Assembly (NCBI GenBank): GCA_036702865.1
Contig: DATNQD010000081.1
Coordinates: 124,001-188,000, forward strand
Direction of reading: 5' to 3'
From: Trichocoleus sp.
GTDB taxonomy: Bacteria; Cyanobacteriota; Cyanobacteriia; Elainellales; Elainellaceae
Length of the DNA: 64,000 bases
Position numbers and translations under genes: made by a program. Under the pieces are notes generated by a model that was not told where the DNA came from, searched no databases, and saw nothing but the letters and a program-made list of their open reading frames with translations. This document shows positions 46,299-54,803 of this stretch, piece by piece (positions within the stretch are counted from its first letter, which is position 1; every line of letters begins with the position of its first letter).

Positions 46299-48200
46299 AT
46301 CGTTACCCTTGCCGCTGTCCATGAGTTTCGCTACGTTGCCGAGCAAGACCCGTTTCTTGCCCTCTTTCCGCATCGATTTGATTTTATTTATGCAACGTAT
46401 CCAGAGCCGGGACAATCGCCTTCCTGGGAGACAGAGCGACGCTATCCGTTGCCCGATCGAATGGTGCAGCAGGGCAGCGAATTATATGGAGTAAGGTTTG
46501 GGACTCGGACACAATACTGTTTACTTGATATTGATACAGGCAGTTTTTATCATCCTCAGCGTGATCCTTTGGCGATCGGTCGAATTCTTGCGGCATTAGA
46601 GCCAATTGGGTTCGTCTCATTCCTTGCCTGTACATCAAGCTATAGCGGCGGGATTCATCTCTATTTGCCGTTTACGCAATCCCAAAGTTCATGGGAACTG
46701 GCGATCGGGGTCGCAACGCTGCTCGAAAATGCAGGCTTCAAGCTTAAACCAGGGCAGCTTGAGGTTTTCCCAAATCCAAAGCCCTACAGCATTCAGGGAA
46801 AGCCAACTTTATTTAATGCCCATCGCTTACCGTTGCAGGTTGGGTCGTATCTTCTTGATTCAGACTTTCAACCAATTTGGAGCGATCACCATCGGTTTGT
46901 TGAGCAGTGGCAGCTCGTTCAATCTCAGAATGATCTGGAGACTAAAGCGCTAAAGCAAATTCTCAAACAGGCAAAGCGTAAACAGTATCGTGTCTCTGGT
47001 CGAGCAGATAAGTTTTTGCAAGATCTCAATATTGAAATTGAGCAAGGCTGGACGGACTATGGACAAACAAACCGTCTCTTGGGACGCATCACCATGCGAG
47101 CCTATATTTTTCACCATATCCTTCACGGAGGTGAACCTTTGACCGGGCAGGCTTTAGTGAATGAAATTGTGGTAACGGCGCGATCGCTTCCTGGCTATAA
47201 AGATTGGTGCAGACACCAGCATGAAATTGAGCAACGGGCGATCGATTGGGCAAGATGCATTGAAAGCAGCCATTATTTTCATTACACCAATCGCAGTACA
47301 AACCAGCTAAAAACTTTAACGCTTGATGTTGAAGCTGCTGTTGCTGATCTCCCTTCCTGGAACCAACAGCAATCTGAATCTGCTAGAGAACGCATTAAAG
47401 GCGCGATCGTTGATTTGTTAGAGAAAGATAGTTTACCTGCAACAGCAACCGCCAGATTTCATGCGCTGACCCAGTACGGTATTGGTGGAGGGTCATTGTA
47501 TCGCCATCGAGATTTATGGCATCCACAGCACCTTGTCGAAAACCATATCCCTGTGGAAAACCCCCCGCACCCCCTAACATCATTTACATCTAGACCGTCT
47601 GATTGCTTATCAGAGGCATCAAACGGTCTTAGCTGTACAAGCTTATTCCCTGGTGCAGACAGTAATGCCTTGTGTGATGAGGCTTTGAACGATCGCCCTT
47701 CTCCAACAAAGCAAACGACAGGCAGTAATTCCCAATTGACAGCCCAAATCGAGGCAAGCAAAGCTGCTTTAAGAGCTGCCAAGCTAGAAATTGACCTCCT
47801 GAAACAGCAAGCTTACGAACAGACCTATCAGCAGCAAATCCAGCACTATCTCACTTCTAGCGACCCTATTTTGATTGCTGAAGCACAATCCCGTTTGCAA
47901 TCCCAAACCCCTCACGGTTTCCCTCGCCCAGCCCAACGCTCCATCGATCGCACCGCTACCCTCGACCAGGACTATTCAAAGCCCCATCACGTTGGAGAAT
48001 TGCAAAAGCGAGAAGCCGCTCAGCTACCACTTGATTGCTCAGACCTGATTGCCGCCATTTCCGTCCAGATCAAACGCCTCCAGTGGTCAGGTACAGAAAT
48101 CCGCGATCGATTGCAGGTGCGATACCAGAAATCCAATCGAGCGATGCTGAGCGAAACGGAGCTACGGGACTGGTTGATCCATCTCCAAAACCGCGACTAA
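46299..48200 (+). CDS. archaeo-eukaryotic primase (AEP/PrimPol)-like protein
   Basis: The open frame runs from 46278 to the TAA at 48198-48200. The core has the three AEP motifs: I, LLDIDTG (Asp-x-Asp, catalytic metal); II, SGGIHLYLPF (SGxxH); III, LEVFPN (Glu). Further on, a helical domain leads to a winged-helix-like segment (TARFHALTQYGIGGGSLYRHRD) and a coiled coil (IEASKAALRAAKLEIDLL). The first ordinary start codon is TTG at 46449, only 26 residues before motif I. The upstream residues HEFRYVAEQDPFLALF still look coding. GAGAAGAGG sits just before an AUC at 46299, taken here as the start. Primer synthesis or DNA-end polymerisation is expected of the fold. Confidence 0.75.
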   Translation: MVTLAAVHEFRYVAEQDPFLALFPHRFDFIYATYPEPGQSPSWETERRYPLPDRMVQQGSELYGVRFGTRTQYCLLDIDTGSFYHPQRDPLAIGRILAALEPIGFVSFLACTSSYSGGIHLYLPFTQSQSSWELAIGVATLLENAGFKLKPGQLEVFPNPKPYSIQGKPTLFNAHRLPLQVGSYLLDSDFQPIWSDHHRFVEQWQLVQSQNDLETKALKQILKQAKRKQYRVSGRADKFLQDLNIEIEQGWTDYGQTNRLLGRITMRAYIFHHILHGGEPLTGQALVNEIVVTARSLPGYKDWCRHQHEIEQRAIDWARCIESSHYFHYTNRSTNQLKTLTLDVEAAVADLPSWNQQQSESARERIKGAIVDLLEKDSLPATATARFHALTQYGIGGGSLYRHRDLWHPQHLVENHIPVENPPHPLTSFTSRPSDCLSEASNGLSCTSLFPGADSNALCDEALNDRPSPTKQTTGSNSQLTAQIEASKAALRAAKLEIDLLKQQAYEQTYQQQIQHYLTSSDPILIAEAQSRLQSQTPHGFPRPAQRSIDRTATLDQDYSKPHHVGELQKREAAQLPLDCSDLIAAISVQIKRLQWSGTEIRDRLQVRYQKSNRAMLSETELRDWLIHLQNRD

Positions 48201-49390
48201 TACTTCATTGCTGAGGACGAAAATGCCCGCCCCATCTCTCGCACAAGTTTACTTTCTGAAGGTGCCACATCGCTCCATCGATAGCCCATATAACTCGCAA
48301 TACCCATAGCATAGGGTTCCCAGCAACGACGAACTGCAATGTAGTGATCTGCACCCGCTTCGATGTCTGTGACGGTTTCAATGTTTTCCTGGCGCAACCG
48401 TTCGATCGCCTGATAATATCGCTGACGCAAAGTCTCTTCTGGCTGCCTGCATTTACTAAGGCTTCTTCTGGGCAGGAAAGATAAAGAAAGTTCCGTTAGA
48501 AGATGTTGTCCTCCGTCTGCCAGTTCCGCGACAACGGTTGAATTGATCAGCGCTCGATACTTTTGTGGATGCAGTGCAGTTTCAATCAGCGTTACCGTAT
48601 CCATCGACAACCAGATAATTCTTGCCAGGGAATAGGAGCTTGCTTGGAAATGAAAATAGTGGACGATCGGATAAGCATGATGTGATTCCAGCAAAGTCAG
48701 TAGGTTTCGGGCAATATCGCCGATGTCTGTCCTGGCATCTGAAAAGTCGTTGCCTGCCCCCATTCGCGCAATCAATTCTGCTGCATCGCCTTTGCTGAGG
48801 GTTCGGTGATGTAAGCTGAGGGCAAACACGTTGCGTTGATTTAAGGCACTATAAACTGCCAGCAAGTAGGTAATCGTGAGCGTAAAAATGGAGAAGCCCA
48901 GGCTCGCCTCAACGATCGTCAATAGCCGCAAGTACGAGGTTTGAGGAATCAGATCACCGACGCCCAGTGTTGTGTAGACATAGCCACTGTAGTAAAGTGC
49001 TGTGACAAAATTAAACGGCGTACCCCCATCACTGGATTGCAGTTCAGACCCCAATTCTGTCCAGTAGATGCAGGCAAACCCCACAATTTGCAGCACGATC
49101 CAGGTAAATACAATTACAACCAGCAATACTGGACCACAGTAAGACAGAATCGGCGCATTAGAACCCGAAGCCCGTCCAAAAAAACGCCAGAACGGAAGAT
49201 TGGCAATTAGCCGAAACAACCGCCATATCCATTTACTGATCACCATACTTAGCCGCCCTTTACCACTACGGGGATAAAGTACCGTCAAAAAAATGTCGGC
49301 TAGCGGCAGCAAAATTAGCCCAATTCCCAATAAACGGACAATTCCTCCCCTTATCACCTTGCTTTTATCCTCTGGCGATCGATCCTTCAC
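48197..49390 (-). CDS. two-TM potassium-channel-type membrane protein
   Basis: The product is 397 residues. The N-terminal helix (GIGLILLPLADIFLTVLY) is followed by a second membrane pair around residues 75-165. The pore helix and filter read YTTLGVGDLIPQTS (TxGxGD), then the outer helix LRLLTIVEASLGFSIFTLTITYLLAVY. A ~230-residue cytosolic C-terminal region follows, with no RCK domain I recognise. A K+ or non-selective channel is likely. Its stop overlaps the end of the convergent AEP-like gene by four bases. Confidence 0.85.
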   Translation of the reverse strand: MKDRSPEDKSKVIRGGIVRLLGIGLILLPLADIFLTVLYPRSGKGRLSMVISKWIWRLFRLIANLPFWRFFGRASGSNAPILSYCGPVLLVVIVFTWIVLQIVGFACIYWTELGSELQSSDGGTPFNFVTALYYSGYVYTTLGVGDLIPQTSYLRLLTIVEASLGFSIFTLTITYLLAVYSALNQRNVFALSLHHRTLSKGDAAELIARMGAGNDFSDARTDIGDIARNLLTLLESHHAYPIVHYFHFQASSYSLARIIWLSMDTVTLIETALHPQKYRALINSTVVAELADGGQHLLTELSLSFLPRRSLSKCRQPEETLRQRYYQAIERLRQENIETVTDIEAGADHYIAVRRCWEPYAMGIASYMGYRWSDVAPSESKLVREMGRAFSSSAMKY

Positions 49391-49523
49391 AGCCTAAGCT
49401 GATCCTTGCTCAGAGAGTCCTATCGGAAGAGCGAAATTGAAGGTGGCGCATGGGTTGATGAGTCTTCAGCGATGGACGGCTTTTTTAATGCCTCATCCCT
49501 GCTGCATTCCTTTCATCTCTCCC

Positions 49524-50846
49524 TCATTTCTGCTCTACGTCCTCGATCGCCTTAGGTACACCTGCCGTCAAAACTTCATGCCCTGTTGCAGTAACAAGTA
49601 CATCGTCTTCGATCCGAATACCAATGCCGTGCCAGCGTGGATCGACTGCGGGTTGTCCTTCGGCAGGCTTGATAGAGGGAGAAATGTAAATGCCAGGTTC
49701 GATCGTCAAAACTTGTCCCGGCTCCAGATTATGCGGGGTTTCGCCATGTTGATAAACGCCAACATCATGCACATCCAGACCCAGCCAGTGCCCGGTGCGG
49801 TGCATATAGAAGGGCTTATATTTTTCTTCTTTGATGATTTCCTCAACATCACCCTGGAGCAGCCCCAGATTCATTAGCCCTTCAACAATGACGCGAACGG
49901 CAATATTATGAGTCTGGTTGTAAGGGTTGCCGGGATGCACCTGGGCGATCGATTGTCGCTGTGCTTCTAGCACAATTTCGTACAAAGCTTTTTGCTCGGC
50001 GGTGAATTTGCCATTAACAGGGAAAGTGCGTGTGATATCTGAGTTGTAGTACTCATAGGCGCATCCAGCATCAATCAGCAACAAATCACCGGATTGCATC
50101 TGGCGGGTGTTTTCGGTGTAGTGCAAAATGCAGGCATTCTCCCCAGAAGCGACGATCGAAGGATATGCAACCCCCATTGCGCCCCGCAAGCGAAATAGAT
50201 GCTCAATCTCTGCCTGTACTTCATACTCATAGCATCCCGGTCGCGCAAACTCCCTTGCCCGATTATGTGCCTCCACGGCAATCTCAGCCGCTTTTCGCAT
50301 CCGGTCTAGCTCTGCCGCGCTTTTGATCTGCCGCATTGGGTGTAAAAGTGGAGCCGGGTCTTCCAGCGCCATTGGACCCAATCCCTTACGCGGATAGAGA
50401 GCAAGGCAGCGTTGCCAGTGTTTTAAAACGGTGTCATTAAAGGCTCGATCGCGTCCCAGATGATAAACAATCCGATCGGCTTTTTCCAAATATTGCGGTA
50501 GCTTTTCGTCGAGTTCGGCGATCGGGTAAACAATATCTGCCCCATACTGCTCTTTCGCTGCCTCAACCCCAACGCGATAGCCCGTCCAGGTTTCCTTTTC
50601 GAGATCCTTGGGTCGCACAAACAGCACAAACTGATGCTCTTCATGGTGTGGGGCGAGAACAGCAACGGCTTCGGGTTCGTTGAATCCGGTCAGATAGAAA
50701 AAATCGCTGTCTTGCCGGAAGTTATACTCCACGTCATGATGCATCACTGCCATCGGTGCACTGCGAAAGATAGCGGTTCCTTTACCAAGTTTCGCCATCA
50801 GGTGATCACGACGTTGGGCGTATTCGGTTTGCATGACAGATTGCAA
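49524..50846 (-). CDS. pepP: Xaa-Pro aminopeptidase (aminopeptidase P, M24)
   Basis: The product is 440 residues. The N-terminal domain (to about residue 170) is creatinase-like. Metal ligands of the pita-bread fold are in LLIDAGCAYEYYNSDITR (two Asp), HRTGHWLGLDVHD (His), LTIEPGIYI (Glu) and IRIEDDVLV (Glu). It removes N-terminal residues preceding proline. Start MQSVMQTEYAQRRDHLM is normal; the second Met is an alternative. Confidence 0.94.
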   Translation of the reverse strand: MQSVMQTEYAQRRDHLMAKLGKGTAIFRSAPMAVMHHDVEYNFRQDSDFFYLTGFNEPEAVAVLAPHHEEHQFVLFVRPKDLEKETWTGYRVGVEAAKEQYGADIVYPIAELDEKLPQYLEKADRIVYHLGRDRAFNDTVLKHWQRCLALYPRKGLGPMALEDPAPLLHPMRQIKSAAELDRMRKAAEIAVEAHNRAREFARPGCYEYEVQAEIEHLFRLRGAMGVAYPSIVASGENACILHYTENTRQMQSGDLLLIDAGCAYEYYNSDITRTFPVNGKFTAEQKALYEIVLEAQRQSIAQVHPGNPYNQTHNIAVRVIVEGLMNLGLLQGDVEEIIKEEKYKPFYMHRTGHWLGLDVHDVGVYQHGETPHNLEPGQVLTIEPGIYISPSIKPAEGQPAVDPRWHGIGIRIEDDVLVTATGHEVLTAGVPKAIEDVEQK

Positions 50847-50932
50847 GAGGTAGAGGGTTCGTTTTTATGCAGTCTAACGACTTTCAGGTTCAGTTGACGA
50901 GATAGATACACCCTGATTCGGTGGAATGAGAT

Positions 50933-51397
50933 TTAGGCAGTTGTTGCCGGAACAGAACTAAATACAATTCTGTAGTCTGCCTTAGCACGAACTAACGACA
51001 CTCTGAGATAGAAGGTTACCGGTTGAGTGGTGAAATTAAAGTCTCTGCCGTTACTGACGACAAAAGGAGAAGTGGGCGTAACCTGAACCTGAGCGTCTCT
51101 GGTAATGCTACCCTTGCCGAGTTGGCTAAAGTTTTGGACTTGAACGCCCTTACCCTTGGCAGTGATTTGGAAGAAGCTCGTGCCATTCACGCCAGGGTTT
51201 AGCTGATATTTATAGACATTGATTCGATCGCTTGGGTTCACCGAACTTCTCACTCGAAATGAAAAAGGACGACCCGGACGATAAGTTCCTAAATTTGTAG
51301 CATTTCGCAAGGAATTATTCTTGCTGTTGTCGATCGCGCGCGACTGTAAGCTAGATTCTCGGGAGGAAGGTGAGCCAAGAAGGGCGTTGAGTGACAT
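50933..51397 (-). CDS. small beta-rich protein, PPC-like, function unknown
   Basis: The product is 154 residues. The N-terminus is Ser-rich without a clear signal peptide. From about residue 45, PFSFRVRSSVNPSDRINVYK, followed by FFQITAKGKGV and FYLRVSLVRAKADYRIVFSS, reads as a beta sandwich like pre-peptidase C-terminal (PPC) domains of exported proteins. No catalytic residues are evident. Such proteins sometimes bind surfaces or glycans. It is transcribed toward the aminopeptidase gene. Confidence 0.6.
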   Translation of the reverse strand: MSLNALLGSPSSRESSLQSRAIDNSKNNSLRNATNLGTYRPGRPFSFRVRSSVNPSDRINVYKYQLNPGVNGTSFFQITAKGKGVQVQNFSQLGKGSITRDAQVQVTPTSPFVVSNGRDFNFTTQPVTFYLRVSLVRAKADYRIVFSSVPATTA

Positions 51398-51452
51398 AGA
51401 TGAAAGTGAAATCGATAATTCTTCATCACTTTAGCAAAAGTCAAAAACGGTT

Positions 51453-52223
51453 CTAGAAGGAATAACTTAAGACCGTAATCTCTGATCCACTCGCTGGCAA
51501 ACCTCCTGAAGAGAGCGCGATCGAATCGCTATTGGGACGACGAACTGGTGTGCCTTGCATCAAAGCCAGGAAATCATCCAGCGGCGAAAGCTCACAGGTT
51601 GCAGCATCAGCAGCTTGAGTCCGATATTGAGTTGGGATGATAATTTTAGGGTTAAGGACCTGAGTTGCAGTTCGAGCTTCCTCTGCTGTAAAGGTTTTCG
51701 GTCCATTGCCAACGGGCAGCAGAGCCAGATCAGGGCGACCCATCAAAATTTGCTGTTCTACCGTAATTGGCGCAGCGATTCCACCCAGGTGCAGGATATT
51801 AATGTCCCCCTGTTTCCATCGCCAAACCACATTGACGCCAAAACGCCTGCCGCCTAAATCATCGTGATCGGTGCGAATTCCTTGAAGCTGGATGCCTTGA
51901 AAATCAAATGCGCCTGGTTCAAGTAAAACCCTTGGATTGCCCGGCAGCCCATCAACCACCCCTTCATCCAGTAACCGGCTGCTAATGAGTACCAGATCTG
52001 CCTCCACTTTGGGTGCTCGATACCCAGCTGTACAGCCGATCGGACGAAACGGATTGACCAAAATCCGCAGTCCATTACCTGTAAATAGAAAGCAGCTATG
52101 CCCTAACCATTTCACCGTCACACCCGCCGATTGCGCCTGCACTGCCTCAGAGCCAGCAATGCCCATTCCCACACTCGTTAGAACACCCGCTCCTGCATAC
52201 TGAATGAACTGTCGTCGTTTCAT
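51453..52223 (-). CDS. exported metallo-beta-lactamase-fold protein lacking the HxHxDH motif
   Basis: The product is 256 residues from the ATG at 52223, which begins a Tat-like signal (MKRRQFIQYAGAGVLTSVG). The mature part has the UlaG-like layout VKWLGHSCFLF...ILVNPF...ADLVLIS. After that, where the family has SHxHxDH, the sequence is SSRLLDEGVVDGLPG: both His pairs are missing. The later strand has ILHLGG. It therefore keeps the fold but probably not the di-metal site. An enzymatic role is unlikely; a binding role is inferred. Confidence 0.8.
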   Translation of the reverse strand: MKRRQFIQYAGAGVLTSVGMGIAGSEAVQAQSAGVTVKWLGHSCFLFTGNGLRILVNPFRPIGCTAGYRAPKVEADLVLISSRLLDEGVVDGLPGNPRVLLEPGAFDFQGIQLQGIRTDHDDLGGRRFGVNVVWRWKQGDINILHLGGIAAPITVEQQILMGRPDLALLPVGNGPKTFTAEEARTATQVLNPKIIIPTQYRTQAADAATCELSPLDDFLALMQGTPVRRPNSDSIALSSGGLPASGSEITVLSYSF

Positions 52224-52425
52224 AGTCTCCTCACCTGAATTCAATTCATTGCCAACAGGCATAACAAAGCTTAGATGCCCGTGCTGAAAAAGTAGCAACT
52301 CTAAGCTTACAGGGTTCACTGACGTGAACGGATCAAGAATGTGGCAGGTGGGTTGGTGGCAAAAGCCAGAGGTCAGGAGGTGGGGCGGAAGTTTGCTTTA
52401 CGGATTGCCAATGATTGGCTTCCAG

Positions 52426-53016
52426 TTACCCGATCGATCGCAAAAAATTGCCCAGCAATTCTTTCCCAGATTTTGTCAGAACGCTTTCAGGATGGAACTG
52501 AACCCCTTGAAGCGCAGGATAGGTTTTGTGACGAATGCCCATAATCGTCCCGTCTGCCACCCAGGCAGTAACTTCCAGATCATCAGGACAGGAGGCGCGA
52601 TCGATCACGAGGCTGTGATAGCGAGTTGCGATAAACGGGTTGTCTAAGCCTTCAAATACACCAACGCCCGTGTGATAAACCTCTGAGGTTTTGCCATGCA
52701 TCAGTTCTGCTGCAGAGGTGACGGTTCCCCCAAACACATGACCAATCCCTTGATGCCCCAGACAAACTCCCAACACAGGAAGGCGTTGACCCAGCGTTTT
52801 TATCACCTCCAGCGAAATTCCTGATTCAGTGGGATGCCCTGGACCAGGAGAAATGACGATGCCATCCGGCTGGAGCTGTTCGATTTGTTCTAGCGAAATC
52901 TTATCGTTCCGGTAAACCTGAATCTCGGCAGCAACGGGGTATTCTGCTCCAAGCTCGCCCAGATATTGCACAAGGTTATAGGTGAAGCTGTCGTAGTTGT
53001 CGATAACAAGAAGCAT
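52426..53016 (-). CDS. anthranilate/aminodeoxychorismate synthase glutaminase subunit
   Basis: The product is 196 residues and a class I glutamine amidotransferase. It has [13 protein letters not shown], the nucleophile Cys in [15 protein letters not shown], and His/Glu in [10 protein letters not shown]. It supplies ammonia for anthranilate (TrpG) or 4-amino-4-deoxychorismate (PabA) synthesis; one protein often serves both in bacteria. It lies in the conserved group with dgkA, ybeY and prfB, all leftward. Confidence 0.93.
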   Translation of the reverse strand: MLLVIDNYDSFTYNLVQYLGELGAEYPVAAEIQVYRNDKISLEQIEQLQPDGIVISPGPGHPTESGISLEVIKTLGQRLPVLGVCLGHQGIGHVFGGTVTSAAELMHGKTSEVYHTGVGVFEGLDNPFIATRYHSLVIDRASCPDDLEVTAWVADGTIMGIRHKTYPALQGVQFHPESVLTKSGKELLGNFLRSIG

Positions 53017-53105
53017 GAATCAAGCGAGGAATGAAAGGGGAGAGGAGATGGGGCAGCAATCAGGAATGAAAGAAGGGTTTCGGTACTGAAGCTGAAACGA
53101 AGAGA

Positions 53106-53585
53106 CTAAATAAAGCCCTGCGCGACCAGATACGATCGCACTATTTCTAATAATGGTGGCAATAGTAGCGAGCCTGCAACCAGGATGGCGGCAAAGGAGG
53201 AAATAAGAACGGCTCCTGCAGCACAGTCTTTGGCAATTTTAGCGAGTTCGTGATAGGTCTGCCGCACCGTCAAGTCAACGACAGATTCGATCGCCGTATT
53301 CAGCAACTCCATTGTTAGGACTGCGCCGATCGTCAAGCCGATGATTGCAATCTCAACTGAACTTAGTTGAAGCAAAATGCTGAGCGTGATTGCCAGCGTT
53401 CCTACAACCAGGTGAATCCGAAAATTTCGTTGAGTCTGGAAAGCGTAGGATAAGCCTGCCCATGCATATTTAAAGCTTACAAACAAGTTAGAAGCAACAC
53501 GCCAGGAGAGCGAACGGTTCGGTGTAGCGTTTGGGCGCGGTGGAGCTTCCGGTAAGTCTTTGGTCATAGACATAGGCTGGGGCAT
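53106..53585 (-). CDS. dgkA: diacylglycerol kinase family membrane protein
   Basis: The product is 159 residues (start at Met1, or Met5/7, giving 153-155). Three TM helices: residues about 48-70, 75-105, 125-158. The catalytic motif ELLNTAIESVVDL and the later HELAKIAKDCAAGAVLISS identify the DgkA/undecaprenol kinase family. It phosphorylates diacylglycerol or undecaprenol. It precedes pabA and follows ybeY on the same strand. Confidence 0.92.
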   Translation of the reverse strand: MPQPMSMTKDLPEAPPRPNATPNRSLSWRVASNLFVSFKYAWAGLSYAFQTQRNFRIHLVVGTLAITLSILLQLSSVEIAIIGLTIGAVLTMELLNTAIESVVDLTVRQTYHELAKIAKDCAAGAVLISSFAAILVAGSLLLPPLLEIVRSYLVAQGFI

Positions 53586-53748
53586 AAGCTGGCAGGGGTA
53601 GGCACGGTTTTAAGATAATCCGGGCTAGTGAGAGAGAAGAAACTCAACATCTGCAAAATTTTGAGGCAGGGTGAGCAGTAAATTGATTGTTACGATAGTC
53701 GATCGAGTGCCCCTATGGTAGCCCGTTGTCGTGGAGCGATCGAAATCT

Positions 53749-54339
53749 TTATGATTTTAAGGACTTTCTGCCTCCTTCTCCGGTCCAATCAGGTGTTAGC
53801 TTTACTAAACTCAGCATTGCTTCCTGCTGCTGTAGCATTTGTATCAAACTCTCATCATCGGGATGATCCCAACCTAGTAAATGAAGCAAGCCATGCGCTG
53901 CGAGCCAGCCCAATTCATACGGTAAGGAGTGTTCTTGCTGGGATGCCTGCCTTTGAGCAGTTTCGACCGAAATGACAATATCCCCCAAGTAGAGAGGCAT
54001 GGCTGCGATCATCTCCTCGGACTGGGGATAGTCTACCTCTAGGGCAGCAAAAGACAATACATCGGTAGGCTGGTCTTTCTGGCGATATTGAGCATTCAGT
54101 GCCTGCACCTCGGCGTCGTCAGTTAAGCGTAAGCTGAGTTCGTATGCGCTACGGGGCGGGAGATCGGCTTCCAGTAATGCGACCCAAAGCTGAAACCAGT
54201 TTTCCCATGTTTCTGTAGCGATCGGTGCTTGCAGGTCTATCTCTGTCGCCAAATCATTTGCTAGATCATCGGGGTGCTCATCAAAAAAAGCATCCTGAAC
54301 ACTCACTTCTAATTGAAGCGATCGATCTTCTGTCATCAC
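53749..54339 (-). CDS. ybeY: endoribonuclease YbeY
   Basis: The product is 196 residues, longer than the usual ~155 because of a 50-residue N-terminal part. The zinc motif HGxLHLxGxDH is exact (HGLLHLLGWDHPDDE). YbeY processes 16S rRNA ends and controls ribosome quality. The C-terminus extends beyond the motif with a basic end. It lies 10 bases downstream of the DUF3285 gene on the same strand. Confidence 0.95.
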   Translation of the reverse strand: MMTEDRSLQLEVSVQDAFFDEHPDDLANDLATEIDLQAPIATETWENWFQLWVALLEADLPPRSAYELSLRLTDDAEVQALNAQYRQKDQPTDVLSFAALEVDYPQSEEMIAAMPLYLGDIVISVETAQRQASQQEHSLPYELGWLAAHGLLHLLGWDHPDDESLIQMLQQQEAMLSLVKLTPDWTGEGGRKSLKS

Positions 54340-54348
54340 TTCCTCCTT

Positions 54349-54621
54349 TTAGCGGGTCAGGTAGGCAAGTGTGATCAGGGCAGTCAGTAAGCCGATCGTG
54401 GTTAGGGCAAAATGATAGAGTGACGTACCCCGTTTCCGCACCATGTTTCGCATCGCCAGCTTGACATAGCTGGGTTTTGGTTTGGTGGCAGGGGCAGGAG
54501 TCACGTCAACAGTCGCTTCAGTAATCGCATCAGTAGCCGCATCAACAGTCGCTTCAGAATTTACGGATGCATCGGCTTCAGGAGTCGGAGAAGGCTGATT
54601 CATACTTACTAAGCCATTCAA
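54349..54621 (-). CDS. DUF3285 small membrane protein
   Basis: The product is 90 residues. A Thr/Ala/Pro-rich disordered N-terminus (residues 1-45, with VDAATDAITEATVDVTPAPA-type repeats) precedes the conserved DUF3285 part: PSYVKLAMRNMVRKRGTSLYHF and a single TM, LTTIGLLTALITLAYLTR. It is specific to cyanobacteria and of unknown function. It is encoded just before ybeY. Confidence 0.85.
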   Translation of the reverse strand: MNGLVSMNQPSPTPEADASVNSEATVDAATDAITEATVDVTPAPATKPKPSYVKLAMRNMVRKRGTSLYHFALTTIGLLTALITLAYLTR

Positions 54622-54803
54622 CAGGCTTAATCTGGGGTACCGATTCTATGGTAGCCCTAATGTAACAGCTTGGTAACAATTGTTTGGAGCAGCTGTTTGG
54701 AGCAGCAACCCGGAATCAGGGATCAATCAGGGATCAGATGGTAGGAAATCAGGTTTGAGGAACGTTGATCGATCGCCTGATCCAGTTGTGCTTGGTTTTT
54801 AAT

